A stretch of DNA of 64,000 nt from Streptomyces fulvorobeus (GCF_013167895.1 NZ_BLWC01000001.1:4526001-4590000), one strand, 5' to 3'. Positions 41,304 through 50,710 are shown, counted from the stretch's first letter. Made by a program: numbers and translations. The notes: generated from the sequence alone by a model not told the origin.

Positions 41304-42431
41304 TCACTTCTGGCGCTTGTAGAACGGCAGGGCCACGACCTCGTACGGCTCGTGGGTGCCCCGGATGTCGACTCCGACGCCCTGGGTGCCGGGCGCGGCG
41401 TGCGCCGCGTCCACGTACGCCATGGCGATCGGCCTGCCCAGCGTGGGCGACGGGGCGCCGGAGGTGACCTCGCCGACGACCTCACCGGCGGCGACCACCT
41501 GGAAGCCCGCGCGGGGCACCCGGCGGCCCTCGGCGACCAGGCCGACGAGCTTGCGCGGCGGAGCGGACTCGGCGCGTCCGGCGGCGGCCAGAAGGGCCTC
41601 GCGCCCCACGAAGTCGCCCTCCTTCTCGAACTTCACGACCCGGCCGAGACCCGCGTCGAACGGGGTCAGCGCGGTGGTCAGCTCGTGCCCGTACAGCGGC
41701 ATGCCCGCCTCCAGGCGCAGTGTGTCGCGGCAGGAGAGCCCGCACGGGATCAGGCCGGCCGGGGCGCCGGCCTCGGTGAGGGCCTGCCACAGCCGCTCGG
41801 CGTGCTCGGGGGCGACGAAGAGCTCGAAGCCGTCCTCACCGGTGTACCCGGTGCGGGCGATCAGCGCCGGGACACCGGCGACGGTGCCGGGCAGCCCCGC
41901 GTAGTACTTCAGCCCGTCCAGGTCGGCGTCCGTGACGGACTTCAGGATGCCGGGGGACTCCGGGCCCTGGACGGCGATCAGCGCGTACGCGTCGCGGTCG
42001 TCCCGCACGGTGGCGTCGAAACCGGCGGCACGCCCGGTGAGGGCGTCCAGGACGGTCTGCGCGTTCCCCGCGTTCGCGACGACCAGGTACTCGCTCGCGC
42101 CGAGGCGGTAGACGATCAGGTCGTCCAGGATGCCGCCGTCCTCGCGGCAGATCATGGTGTAGCGGGCCCGGCCGGGGCCGATCGTGCCGATGTTGCCGAC
42201 GAGCGCGTAGTCCAGCAGGTCGGCGGCGCGCGGGCCCGTGACCGTGATCTCCCCCATGTGCGACAGGTCGAAGAGACCGGCCCTGGTGCGCACGGCGTTG
42301 TGCTCGTCGCGCTCACTGGCGTAGCGCAGGGGCATGTCCCAGCCCGCGAAGTCGGTCATGGTGGCGCCCAGCGAACGGTGCAGGGCGTCCAGCGCGGTAT
42401 GGCGGGGGGCGGGGCTCGGGGCAGTGCTCAT
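41304..42431 (-). CDS. gcvT: Glycine cleavage system T protein (aminomethyltransferase)
   Basis: Transfers the methylene carbon from the H protein to tetrahydrofolate and releases ammonia. 375 aa, full length. Motifs: FAGWDMPLRY near the N-terminus, GLFDLSHMGEI, ARTGYTGEDGFELF, and SCRDTLRLEAGMPLYGHEL. The ATG at 42431 has GGAG eight bases upstream; an upstream ATG at 42476 lies inside the riboswitch and is unlikely. First gene of the operon and directly behind the glycine riboswitch. Confidence 0.96.
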   Translation of the reverse strand: MSTAPSPAPRHTALDALHRSLGATMTDFAGWDMPLRYASERDEHNAVRTRAGLFDLSHMGEITVTGPRAADLLDYALVGNIGTIGPGRARYTMICREDGGILDDLIVYRLGASEYLVVANAGNAQTVLDALTGRAAGFDATVRDDRDAYALIAVQGPESPGILKSVTDADLDGLKYYAGLPGTVAGVPALIARTGYTGEDGFELFVAPEHAERLWQALTEAGAPAGLIPCGLSCRDTLRLEAGMPLYGHELTTALTPFDAGLGRVVKFEKEGDFVGREALLAAAGRAESAPPRKLVGLVAEGRRVPRAGFQVVAAGEVVGEVTSGAPSPTLGRPIAMAYVDAAHAAPGTQGVGVDIRGTHEPYEVVALPFYKRQK

Positions 42432-42470
42432 GGATACGGCTCCAGGGCATGACGACAGAGGACGATCCCT

Positions 42471-42678
42471 CCCCATCTGTCATCGGAACCTGAGAGGTTC
42501 GCCGGGAGGCTCCGAAGGGGTCGTCCCCGCAGAGGCCGGCTTGCACCTTGGGTGGAGCCGCGGAACGGCTCGCTTTTCAGATCTGCCTCATCCACGCGGT
42601 ACGGGGCCTGAGAGATTCAAGGGAGGAACTTGCTCCTTCGGCGCCCGGCACACACAGTGTCCGGAACTCTCCCGCGCG
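42471..42678 (-). ncRNA. Tandem glycine riboswitch
   Basis: In the gcvT 5' leader, on the minus strand. Two aptamers follow one another. The first (about 42678 to 42565) has GGGAGAG, GCGCCGAAGGAGCAA and ATCTCTCAGGCC, with a closing GAGGCAGATCTGAAAAG. The second (about 42562 to 42471) has CCAAGGTGCAAGCC, AACCTCTCAGGTTCC and GATGACAGATGGGG. These blocks are the conserved cores of glycine aptamers (Rfam RF00504). The end is 40 nt from the gcvT ATG. Glycine riboswitches upstream of gcvT normally switch expression on when glycine is abundant. Confidence 0.93.
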
Positions 42679-42840
42679 GATTCAAACGGCCGGTATGCAG
42701 TTGGCGGGGTCATCATCGCACGGCATGCGGGAGAGTGGGGCGTCCGGTCCCGACGGATACGCGCCGGTGAGCCGGTTGTGCCGCATTACCTTTTCTTTAC
42801 ACTTCTTGGGCAGATGTGGGTCAGCGGACAGGGGGAGGCG

Positions 42841-43515
42841 ATGGCGTTGCAGCGTCACGCGACGACAGCGGGAGCCGCACACGGCACGGTGCCGCCGCAG
42901 CAGGCGGTGCCCGTCCGCGCGATGCTGGGCACGCACGCCCCCGTCGTGCGCGATCTGCGCAGCCGGGACGGGCGCGGCCCGCGCGCCCTGGAGTTCGCGG
43001 CGGGCGACGTGGTGGTGGTCTCCGGGCTGCCCGGCAGCGGGAAGTCGACCCTGATCCGCCGCACGGTGAAGGACAGGGCCATCGACTCCCAGGACACCAG
43101 GGACCGCTGGGCCCGCGCCCTGCCCGCCTTACTCCCCTACGCCCTCTACCGCCCCCTGGTCCGGATCGCCCACTACACCGCGCTCTGGCGGACCCTGCGC
43201 TCCGGCGACTCCGTCGTGGTCCACGACTGCGGTACGCAGACCTGGGTACGGCGCTGGCTTGCCCGGCACGCCCGGCGCCGGGGGCGCATCCTGCACCTCG
43301 TCCTGCTGGACGTCGCCCCCGAGGTGGCCATGGAGGGCCAGCGTGAGCGGGGGCGCGGGGTCTCCGGTTACGCCTTCGCCCGCCACCGGCGCGCGGTCGG
43401 CCGGCTGATGCGCGACACCGAGACCGGCCTGCTGCCGGCCGGCTGCGCCTCGGCGGTGCTGCTGGACCGCGAGGCGGCGGACGCCCTCGACCGGATCTCG
43501 TTCGGGGCCTGCTGA
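42841..43515 (+). CDS. Small P-loop ATPase/kinase-like protein with a TTA codon
   Basis: 224 aa with a clear Walker A motif, VVVVSGLPGSGKSTLI (GLPGSGKS at 62-69), near the middle of a nucleoside-kinase-like fold. The rest (VVHDCGTQTW, LVLLDVAPEVAMEGQRERGR) resembles small phosphotransferases of the AAA_33/zeta-toxin group. The substrate is not recognised, and no antitoxin is next to it. The ATG at 42841 follows GGGGGAGG; an upstream in-frame ATG at 42814 has no ribosome site. Codon 97 (43129-43131) is TTA, so translation may depend on bldA. It diverges from the glycine operon and is followed 66 bp later by the SseB-like genes. Confidence 0.8.
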   Translation: MALQRHATTAGAAHGTVPPQQAVPVRAMLGTHAPVVRDLRSRDGRGPRALEFAAGDVVVVSGLPGSGKSTLIRRTVKDRAIDSQDTRDRWARALPALLPYALYRPLVRIAHYTALWRTLRSGDSVVVHDCGTQTWVRRWLARHARRRGRILHLVLLDVAPEVAMEGQRERGRGVSGYAFARHRRAVGRLMRDTETGLLPAGCASAVLLDREAADALDRISFGAC

Positions 43516-43581
43516 GCCGGGCGGTCCGCTCGTCTACCATCGCTGCCGCAGAGCAAGATCCAGAGGGGAAGCAGGGGACCA

Positions 43582-44349
43582 GTGGACAATCCGGCACCGT
43601 TCGGGACGAGGCCGTACCACGGCTGGCCGGCCAACGAGCTCGAAGAGGTACTGGCCGCCTCCCTCGGCGTCCCCGAAGCGGGCGGCCGGCTGCTCGAGGT
43701 GCTCGGCCGCAGCCAGGTCTGGGTGCCCCTGCCCAACGGCGGCAGCCCCACCGCCGCGAGTCTCGACCTGCCGATGATGGACATCGGCGGCGCCGCGTAC
43801 GTCCCGGTGTACAGCTCCGAGGCCCAGTACGTGCTGTGCGTGGGCACCCGCCTCTCCTTCACCGTGGCGCCGGCCCGCGAGTTCGCCCGGGGGCTGCCCC
43901 CGCAGGTCGGTATCGCCGTGAATCCGGGCGGCGCCGTCGGCCTGCCCCTCCCGCCGCCCGCCGTCGCCGAACTCTGCCGGGCGGGCCGCACCCCGCTGGA
44001 CGGCCCGGCCGGCGGCCGGGTCACGCTGTACGAGCCGGACTGGCAGGAGGACCCCGTCGACTTCCTCGCCGCGGTGTCCGGGGAGTTCCGGGCGATCGGC
44101 GCCGTGAGCACCGCCCGCCGGGCGCTGGCCAGGATCGAGGGCGGTGACCCGGTCCTCTTCGTCGGCGTCGAGTTCGCCACCTGGGACGGCGCGGGGCAGA
44201 GCGCCCCGATGGAGGCGCTCGGCCGTGCGCTCGGGCTGGTCCAGCCGCCCTGGCCGGTCAATCTGGTCCTCCTCGACGTGGCGCGGGACCCGGTGGGGGA
44301 CTGGATGCTGGAGAAGGTGCGTCCCTTCTACCGGCGCGAGGGACACTGA
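43582..44349 (+). CDS. SseB-family protein, copy 1
   Basis: 255 aa, SseB-like (enhanced serine sensitivity) family: N-terminal SseB domain with GRSQVWVPLPNG, then VPVYSSEAQY, a central VAVNPGGAVGLPLP-type segment (AVNPGGAVGLPL), and a C-terminal domain ending LEKVRPFYRREGH. In E. coli, extra SseB raises sensitivity to serine; the biochemical role is unknown. GTG start at 43582, 66 bp after the ATPase gene. A second SseB-like gene follows. Nearness to glyA and sdaA is suggestive, but this gene sits on the opposite strand. Confidence 0.85.
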   Translation: MDNPAPFGTRPYHGWPANELEEVLAASLGVPEAGGRLLEVLGRSQVWVPLPNGGSPTAASLDLPMMDIGGAAYVPVYSSEAQYVLCVGTRLSFTVAPAREFARGLPPQVGIAVNPGGAVGLPLPPPAVAELCRAGRTPLDGPAGGRVTLYEPDWQEDPVDFLAAVSGEFRAIGAVSTARRALARIEGGDPVLFVGVEFATWDGAGQSAPMEALGRALGLVQPPWPVNLVLLDVARDPVGDWMLEKVRPFYRREGH

Positions 44350-44470
44350 CCGCCGTCAAGCCGGTGTCAGAAGCGGGGCATAAGCTGGTTTGATGGCATC
44401 GCGGGGGCGCACCCGTATGCCCGCGAGCACAGGGCGGCACAGCGGAGATCGATGAGGGGCGGGACCCAGA

Positions 44471-45262
44471 GTGAGCGCGTCAGGCACCGCGGCGGCCGGG
44501 CAGATCGAGCACATGCTGGGCCAGGTGACGCCCGGGCGCTACGACGCGTACGAAGCTCTGCTCCAGGCCCTCACCGGCGGGCGGGTCTGGATGCTCCTGT
44601 GGCACGGCACCGCGGGCTCACCCGACGCGCAGTACGGGAACATGGAGGTCGAGGGGCTGGGCTACGCCCCCTGTGTGACCTCCGCCCAGGAGCTCTCCGC
44701 CAGCGGCTGGAACCGCGCCCACGAGCTGGTCACCGGACGGGACATCGCCCGCGCGCTCTTCCCCGACCGCTGGGGGATCTGGCTCAACCCGCACGCCCCG
44801 GGCGGCGGCGTCGGTATCCCCTGGCTCGACCTGCGCCGGATCGCCACCGGTCTGGACCGGATGCCCGCCGGCCCGCTGCGGCTCTGCGAACCCGCCGTCG
44901 AGATCCCGCAGTTCTACGCGATGCTCACGCAGAACGCCCACCGCACCCCGGCCGTCCGCTCGCTGCGCCGTGCCTGGGTGCAGCCCGCGCTCGGTGTCCC
45001 GTACCTCGCGATCGGCCTCGATCTCTACGACACGGGCCGGCCCTCCGTCGACGCCGTGCGCGCGATGATGCAGCAGTCGATCGGCGCGGTCCCCGAGGGC
45101 CTGCCCGTCTCCACCGTCTCCATGTCCGACGAGTACGACCCCGTCGCGATGTGGCTGCGTGCCAACTCCCGGCCGTTCTACGACCGTGAGGCCCACGCCC
45201 CGGCCGGCCACCCGCCCGCCGCGCCGGGCTACGGCTACCCCCCGGCCCCACGAGCGTTCTGA
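44471..45262 (+). CDS. SseB-family protein, copy 2
   Basis: 263 aa, with the same domain plan as copy 1: ALTGGRVWMLLW, NMEVEGLGYAPCVTSAQEL, GIWLNPHAPGGGVGIPWLDL and a C-terminal LRANSRPFYDRE matching the RPFYRRE of copy 1. It is therefore a diverged paralogue. The last 25 residues are Pro/Gly/Tyr-rich. GTG start at 44471, 121 bp after copy 1. Function unknown beyond the family name. Confidence 0.82.
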   Translation: MSASGTAAAGQIEHMLGQVTPGRYDAYEALLQALTGGRVWMLLWHGTAGSPDAQYGNMEVEGLGYAPCVTSAQELSASGWNRAHELVTGRDIARALFPDRWGIWLNPHAPGGGVGIPWLDLRRIATGLDRMPAGPLRLCEPAVEIPQFYAMLTQNAHRTPAVRSLRRAWVQPALGVPYLAIGLDLYDTGRPSVDAVRAMMQQSIGAVPEGLPVSTVSMSDEYDPVAMWLRANSRPFYDREAHAPAGHPPAAPGYGYPPAPRAF

Positions 45263-45645
45263 GACGCCGCCGGCCGGGCGTCCGCCCCGGGGCCGTGGTC
45301 CGTTCCGGATATATGACGCCGTTTCGCCCCCGATCGGCAGGCGGGCCGCATTTCACCCCCTCTGACGGCTGGTGCCACCTGACGGGGCCTTGGCGGTAGT
45401 GCGTACGCTAATCAGCGTCAACCTCCCTGTGTCCGGGAGGCGTTCACGCGCGTCCGGATAACGGATCAGCGTTGATGCATCACGGTTAGGCATCCATTCA
45501 CCGCCACCTCTGGCGACCTGTCGCGGCCCCGATGAAGACTCCCGCAACAGGGGATGTTCCGTCCCTGAACACAGACGGACTGATCACGCCGCCACAGCGG
45601 CAAGTGTGTACCGGCCACCGCCGGTTGAGAGGGGTCCCTGGCACG
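45263..45645. promoter_or_regulatory. 383-base region before the oligopeptide importer operon
   Basis: No gene seen. It contains a short inverted repeat ACGCT-AATC-AGCGT (45405-45418), followed by a less GC-rich tract (GGATAACGGATCAGCGTTGATGCATCACGGTTAG region, 45454-45490) and probably holds the operon promoter. Regulator unknown. Confidence 0.45.
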
Positions 45646-46644
45646 ATGACGGCACCACTTCACGAGCCGACAACGGAAGCGGCCCCGCCGGCGGGATTCG
45701 AGGCCGGTGTCCCGGAGAAGGCGGTGCAGGGCCGCTCCCTGGGCCGTATCGCCTGGGAGCGTCTGAAGCGGGACAAGCTGGCCCTCGGCGGAGGCGTCGT
45801 GGTGCTGGTGCTCGTCCTCGTCGCCGTGCTGGCGCCGCTGATCACGAGTCTCGTCGGGCAGTCGCCGTACGAGCGCCACGAGGAGCTGATCGACCCGCTC
45901 TTCTCCACGCCCATCGGTTCGTTCGGCGGCATCAGCTCGGACCACCTGCTCGGGGTCGAGCCGGTCAGCGGCCGGGACGTCTTCGCGCGCATCGTCTACG
46001 GCGCCCAGGTCTCCCTGCTCGTCGGCTTCGCCTCCGCCGTGGTCGCCATCGTGCTGGGCACCGTCCTCGGCGTACTCGCGGGCTTCTTCGGCGGCTGGCT
46101 GGACACCGTCATCAGCCGCGTGATGGACATGCTGCTCTCCTTCCCGCAGCTCCTCTTCATCATCGCCCTGGTCTCCGTCATGCCGAACGAGATGCTGGGA
46201 CTGACCGGCACCGGCGTCCGGCTCTTCGTGATGATCCTGGTCATCGGGTTCTTCGGCTGGCCGTACGTCGGCCGGGTCGTGCGCGGCCAGACGCTGTCGC
46301 TGCGCGAGCGGGAGTACGTGGACGCCGCCCGCAGCCTCGGGGCCGGACGGATCTACATCCTGTTCAGGGAGCTCCTGCCCAACCTCGTCGCGCCCATCAT
46401 CGTGTACGCCACGATGATGATCCCGACCAACATCCTGACCGAGGCGGCCCTGAGCTTCCTGGGCGTCGGCGTCAAGCCGCCCTCCGCCTCCTGGGGGCAG
46501 ATGCTGTCCTCCGCCCTGAGCTACTACGAGGCCGACCCCATGTACATGATCATCCCGGGTCTGGCCATCTTCATCACCGTGCTCTCCTTCAACCTCTTCG
46601 GTGACGGCGTACGCGATGCGCTCGACCCGAAGGGCTCCCGCTGA
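45646..46644 (+). CDS. Oligopeptide/dipeptide ABC importer permease (OppC/DppC type)
   Basis: 332 aa inner-membrane permease. An N-terminal cytoplasmic segment, first helix (VVVLVLVLVAVLAPLI) and OppC_N region are followed by the binding-protein-dependent permease domain with the EAA loop REYVDAARSLGAGRIYILFRELLPN. The ATG at 45646 was chosen; a GAGAGGGG site lies about 14 bases upstream, so initiation looks weak. First of five co-directional genes (permease, binding protein, permease, two ATPases), an order I also recall for a Streptomyces coelicolor importer in the same place. Confidence 0.9.
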   Translation: MTAPLHEPTTEAAPPAGFEAGVPEKAVQGRSLGRIAWERLKRDKLALGGGVVVLVLVLVAVLAPLITSLVGQSPYERHEELIDPLFSTPIGSFGGISSDHLLGVEPVSGRDVFARIVYGAQVSLLVGFASAVVAIVLGTVLGVLAGFFGGWLDTVISRVMDMLLSFPQLLFIIALVSVMPNEMLGLTGTGVRLFVMILVIGFFGWPYVGRVVRGQTLSLREREYVDAARSLGAGRIYILFRELLPNLVAPIIVYATMMIPTNILTEAALSFLGVGVKPPSASWGQMLSSALSYYEADPMYMIIPGLAIFITVLSFNLFGDGVRDALDPKGSR

Positions 46645-46708
46645 CTGCCGTACCCCCGCCAAGCCCGTGCACCGCACGGGCCGCTTCTACACACGGAGGA
46701 CCCGAATC

Positions 46709-48496
46709 GTGACTACCCGAAGGAACGCACGGCGCAAGCAGGCAGTGGCCGCTGCTGCCGTGGTCGCGGCGCTGCTCTCCACCGCGGCGTGCGGCGGCGG
46801 TGAGGACAGCGGCGGCAAGAAAGGCAAGGGCGGTGCGGCGGCGGGCTTCGACGCGGCCAACAACAAGGTCGCCAACCCTTCGGCGAAGAAGGGCGGCACG
46901 CTGAAGTTCGCCGGTGCCCAGGACGCCGACTCGTGGGACACCACGCGCGGCTACTACGGCTTCGTGTGGAACTTCATGCGCTACTACAGCCGCCAGCTCG
47001 TCACCGGCAAGACCGAGCCGGGCAAGACCGGGGCCGAGCTGACGCCGGACCTCGCCACCGAGCGCGCCAAGATCACCGACGACGGCAGGACGTACACGTA
47101 CACCCTGCGCGACGGCATCACGTGGGAGGACGGCAAGCCGATCACCTCCCAGGACATCAAGTACGGCATCGAGCGCCAGTGGGCGCAGGACGTGCTGTCC
47201 GGTGGCCCGGTCTACCTGCGTGACATCCTCGACCCCAAGGGCGAGTACAAGGGTCCCTACAAGGACACCTCCAAGGACAAGCTGGGCCTGAAGGCCATCG
47301 AGACGCCGGACGAGAAGACCATCATCTTCAAGCTGCCGAAGGCGAACTCGGACTTCGAGGAGATCCTCGCGCTGACCTCGTCCTCGCCGGTCCGCCAGGA
47401 CAAGGACACCAAGTCGAAGTACGGCCTGAAGCCGTTCTCCTCCGGCCCGTACAAGTTCCAGTCGTACTCGCCGAACAAGTCCCTCGTGCTGGTGCGCAAC
47501 GAGAACTGGAAGCAGTCCTCCGACCCGGTCCGCAAGGCGCTCCCGGACAAGATCACGGTGAACCTGTTCTCCAACGCGGACGACATGGACAACAAGCTGC
47601 TCGCGGGCGACTACGACCTCGACATCAACCAGACGGGTCTCTCCCCCCAGGGCCGCACCAAGGCGCTGAAGGAGCACAAGGACAACCTGGACAACCCGGT
47701 CTCCGGCTACATCCGTTACGCGGTCTTCCCGCAGAACGTCGCGCCGTTCGACAACATCGACTGCCGCAAGGCGGTCATCTACGGGGCCGACCACAAGTCG
47801 CTCCAGACCGCGCGCGGCGGCCCGATCGCCGGCGGCGACATCGGCACCAACATGCTGCCTCCTTCGGTGCCCGGTTCCGAGGGCCAGAAGTACGACCCGT
47901 ACGGCACCACCGCCAACGACGGCGCCCCGGACACCGCCAAGGCCAAGGCCGCGCTGAAGGCGTGCGGCAAGCCGAACGGCTTCACCACCACCATCGCCGT
48001 GCGCAACAACAAGCCCGTCGAGGTCGCCACCGCCGAGTCGCTCCAGGCGTCGCTCGGCAAGATCGGCATCAAGGCCGAGATCGACCAGTACGACGGCTCG
48101 CAGACCACGGGCATCATCGGCAACCCGTCCGTGGTCAAGAAGAAGAACTACGGCATCATCATCATGGGCTGGGGTCCGGACTTCCCCTCGGTCCAGGGCT
48201 ACGGCGCGCCCCTCTGGGACAGCAGCTACATCCTGGAGAGCGGCAACAACAACTTCGCCATGATCAAGGACAAGGCGATCGACGCCAACTTCGACAAGTT
48301 CTCCGTCGAGCTCGACCGGGAGAAGAAGAAGGCCATCGCCACGGAGATCAACCACCAGGTGATGGAGGGCGCGTACTACCTGCCCTTCGTCTTCGAGAAG
48401 TTCATCAACTGGCGCTCCGCGCGGCTGACGAACGTCTACTCGACGGACGCCTACAGCGGCATGTACGACTTCGCCAGCCTGGGCGTCGTGAAGTAA
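46709..48496 (+). CDS. Oligopeptide ABC importer substrate-binding lipoprotein (SBP_bac_5)
   Basis: 595 aa. A Sec signal (RRNARRKQAVAAAAVVAALL) ends in lipobox STAAC (Cys28), and a Gly/Lys-rich linker precedes the family-5 binding domain. Marker segments are LTPDLATERAKI, RDGITWEDGKPITSQDIKYG and a C-terminal GAYYLPFVFEKFINWR. It captures peptides or related compounds outside the membrane. The GTG at 46709 has GGAGGA with eight-base spacing, the strongest ribosome site of the operon, as expected for a binding protein needed in excess. Confidence 0.93.
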   Translation: MTTRRNARRKQAVAAAAVVAALLSTAACGGGEDSGGKKGKGGAAAGFDAANNKVANPSAKKGGTLKFAGAQDADSWDTTRGYYGFVWNFMRYYSRQLVTGKTEPGKTGAELTPDLATERAKITDDGRTYTYTLRDGITWEDGKPITSQDIKYGIERQWAQDVLSGGPVYLRDILDPKGEYKGPYKDTSKDKLGLKAIETPDEKTIIFKLPKANSDFEEILALTSSSPVRQDKDTKSKYGLKPFSSGPYKFQSYSPNKSLVLVRNENWKQSSDPVRKALPDKITVNLFSNADDMDNKLLAGDYDLDINQTGLSPQGRTKALKEHKDNLDNPVSGYIRYAVFPQNVAPFDNIDCRKAVIYGADHKSLQTARGGPIAGGDIGTNMLPPSVPGSEGQKYDPYGTTANDGAPDTAKAKAALKACGKPNGFTTTIAVRNNKPVEVATAESLQASLGKIGIKAEIDQYDGSQTTGIIGNPSVVKKKNYGIIIMGWGPDFPSVQGYGAPLWDSSYILESGNNNFAMIKDKAIDANFDKFSVELDREKKKAIATEINHQVMEGAYYLPFVFEKFINWRSARLTNVYSTDAYSGMYDFASLGVVK

Positions 48497-48614
48497 CCAC
48501 CACACCGGCACACCCGCCGTACGGCACGAAAGGCAGGTGAAGGCCGGAGCGGTGCGGTCGCGGGCCATCGGACGACCTCCGGTGGCCCGCGGCCCCTCCG
48601 CCGGGCCGAGAGCA

Positions 48615-49613
48615 GTGCTCACATACCTCATCAGGCGGCTCATGGCCGTCGCAGTAATGCTTGTGGTCATCGTCGTGGTGGTCTTCTGCATCTTCTTCCT
48701 CATCCCCCAGTGGACCGGCGTCGACCCCGCCACGATGTACGTGGGCAAGACCTCGGACGCGGCGGCGGTGGAGGGAATCCGGCAGAAGCTCGCGCTGGAC
48801 GAACCGATCCTCATCCAGGTCTTCGAGTTCTTCAAGGGCATCTTCGTCGGGCGTACCTACGCCGCGGGCGGCGACGTCACGAACTGCGCCATGCCCTGTT
48901 TCGGCTACTCCTTCCGCAGCGAGCAGGCCATCTGGCCGGTGCTCACCGACCGCCTTCCGGTGACCATGGTGCTCGCGCTCGGCGCGGCCGCCCTGTGGCT
49001 GCTCTTCGGCGTCGCGGCCGGTGTGCTCTCCGCCCTCAAGCGGGGCACGCTGTGGGACCGTTCGGCGATGGTCGTCGCCCTCGCGGGCGTCTCGCTGCCG
49101 ATCTTCTTCACCGCCATGGTCTCCCTCGCGGTCTTCGACTACGGACTCGGCTGGATCGACTCCGGATTCGTGCCGTTCGGGGACAGCCCGGGCGCCTGGT
49201 TCCAGGGCATGCTGCTGCCCTGGGTCACCCTCGCCTTCCTGTACGCGGCGATGTACGCCCGCATCACGCGGGCCACCATGCTCGAAGTCATGGGCGAGGA
49301 CTACATCCGTACCGCCCGGGCCAAGGGCCTCAGCGAGCCGGTCGTCATCGGCAAGCACGCCATGCGCTCGACCATGACCCCCATCCTGACCATGCTCGGC
49401 ATGGACCTCGGCGCTCTCATCGGCGGCGCGATCCTCACCGAGACCGCCTTCAGCCTCCCCGGCCTCGGCCAGGCGGTGCTCAAGGCGATCAACGAGCGCG
49501 ACCTGCCGGTCATCCTGGGCGTGGTCCTGATCACCTCGCTCGCGGTGATCATCGCCAACCTCGTCGTGGACATCCTGTACGCCGTGATCGACCCCCGAGT
49601 GAGGCTGTCATGA
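48615..49613 (+). CDS. Oligopeptide/dipeptide ABC importer permease (OppB/DppB type)
   Basis: 332 aa from the GTG at 48615 (LTYLIRRLMAVAVML). The first helix is followed by the extracytoplasmic loop with Cys-containing GGDVTNCAMPCFGY and the permease domain with EAA loop EDYIRTARAKGLSEPVVIGKH. In-frame GTGs at 48537 and 48552 would extend the start by up to 26 residues; no candidate has a well-spaced ribosome site. It overlaps the next gene by four bases (ATGA, 49610-49613). Confidence 0.88.
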   Translation: MLTYLIRRLMAVAVMLVVIVVVVFCIFFLIPQWTGVDPATMYVGKTSDAAAVEGIRQKLALDEPILIQVFEFFKGIFVGRTYAAGGDVTNCAMPCFGYSFRSEQAIWPVLTDRLPVTMVLALGAAALWLLFGVAAGVLSALKRGTLWDRSAMVVALAGVSLPIFFTAMVSLAVFDYGLGWIDSGFVPFGDSPGAWFQGMLLPWVTLAFLYAAMYARITRATMLEVMGEDYIRTARAKGLSEPVVIGKHAMRSTMTPILTMLGMDLGALIGGAILTETAFSLPGLGQAVLKAINERDLPVILGVVLITSLAVIIANLVVDILYAVIDPRVRLS

Positions 49614-50710
49614 CCGAGCTGAGCACGAGCGGAGCCGCCCCGGGCGAACCGGCCGTCCCCGCCTCGCCCGCGACCGGCGCCTTCCTGGACGTCCGCGACC
49701 TGAAGGTGCACTTCCCGACCGACGACGGGCTGGTCAAGTCCGTCGACGGGCTCAGCTTCACGCTGGAGAAGGGCAGGACACTCGGCATCGTGGGCGAGTC
49801 GGGCTCCGGCAAGTCCGTGACCTCGCTCGGGATCATGGGCCTGCACACCGCGGGCCAGTACGGCAGGCGCAAGGCCCAGATCTCCGGCGAGATCTGGCTG
49901 AACGGACGGGAACTGCTCTCCAGCGACCCGGACGAGGTGCGCAAGCTCCGCGGCCGGGACATGGCGATGATCTTCCAGGACCCGCTGTCCGCGCTGCACC
50001 CGTACTACACGATCGGCAAGCAGATCGTGGAGGCGTACCGGGTCCACCACGCCGTCGACAGGAAGAAGGCCCGTACCCGGGCCATCGAGATGCTCGACCG
50101 GGTCGGCATCCCGCAGCCCGACAAGCGGGTGGACAGCTATCCGCACGAGTTCTCCGGCGGGATGCGTCAGCGCGCGATGATCGCGATGTCGCTGGTCAAC
50201 AACCCGCAGCTGCTGATCGCCGACGAGCCGACCACCGCCCTCGACGTGACCGTGCAGGCGCAGATCCTCGACCTGATCCGGGACCTCCAGACGGAGTTCG
50301 GCTCCGCGGTCATCGTCATCACGCACGACCTGGGCGTGGTGGCGGAGCTCGCCGACGACATCCTCGTGATGTACGGCGGGCGCTGCGTGGAGCGCGGACC
50401 GGCCGAAAAAGTCTTCTACGAGCCGCGGCACCCCTACACCTGGGGGCTGCTCGGCTCCATGCCGCGCCTCGACCGGGACCAGACCGAGCGGCTCATCCCG
50501 GTCAAGGGCTCCCCGCCCTCGCTCATCAACGTCCCGTCGGGCTGCGCCTTCAACCCGCGCTGCCCGTACGCGGACCTGCCCAAGGACGACGTCACCCGCA
50601 CCGTGCGGCCCGAGCTGCTGGAGGTGGGCAGCCGGCACTCGGCCGCCTGCCACCTGTCGCGGGAGCAGCGGGAGCGTATCTGGACCGAAGAGATTGCGCC
50701 CAAGCTGTGA
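49610..50710 (+). CDS. Oligopeptide ABC importer ATPase (OppD/DppD type)
   Basis: 366 aa. Walker A GESGSGKSV, Q-loop MIFQDPLSALHP, signature FSGGMRQR, Walker B LLIADEPTTALD, H-loop VITHDLG, and the C-terminal oligopeptide-transporter extension with a Cys-rich segment (PSGCAFNPRCPYADLPKDDV) typical of the family. Starts inside the preceding gene (ATGA) and ends with a GTGA overlap (50707-50710) into the second ATPase gene, so both are translationally coupled. Confidence 0.95.
   Translation: MTELSTSGAAPGEPAVPASPATGAFLDVRDLKVHFPTDDGLVKSVDGLSFTLEKGRTLGIVGESGSGKSVTSLGIMGLHTAGQYGRRKAQISGEIWLNGRELLSSDPDEVRKLRGRDMAMIFQDPLSALHPYYTIGKQIVEAYRVHHAVDRKKARTRAIEMLDRVGIPQPDKRVDSYPHEFSGGMRQRAMIAMSLVNNPQLLIADEPTTALDVTVQAQILDLIRDLQTEFGSAVIVITHDLGVVAELADDILVMYGGRCVERGPAEKVFYEPRHPYTWGLLGSMPRLDRDQTERLIPVKGSPPSLINVPSGCAFNPRCPYADLPKDDVTRTVRPELLEVGSRHSAACHLSREQRERIWTEEIAPKL

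Noticed and set aside
42841..45262. P-loop ATPase with SseB genes as a toxin-antitoxin or phage-defence unit
   Set aside because: The ATPase vaguely recalls zeta-toxin kinases, but there is no antitoxin-like gene, and the SseB proteins are a housekeeping-type family. No defence hallmark is visible.
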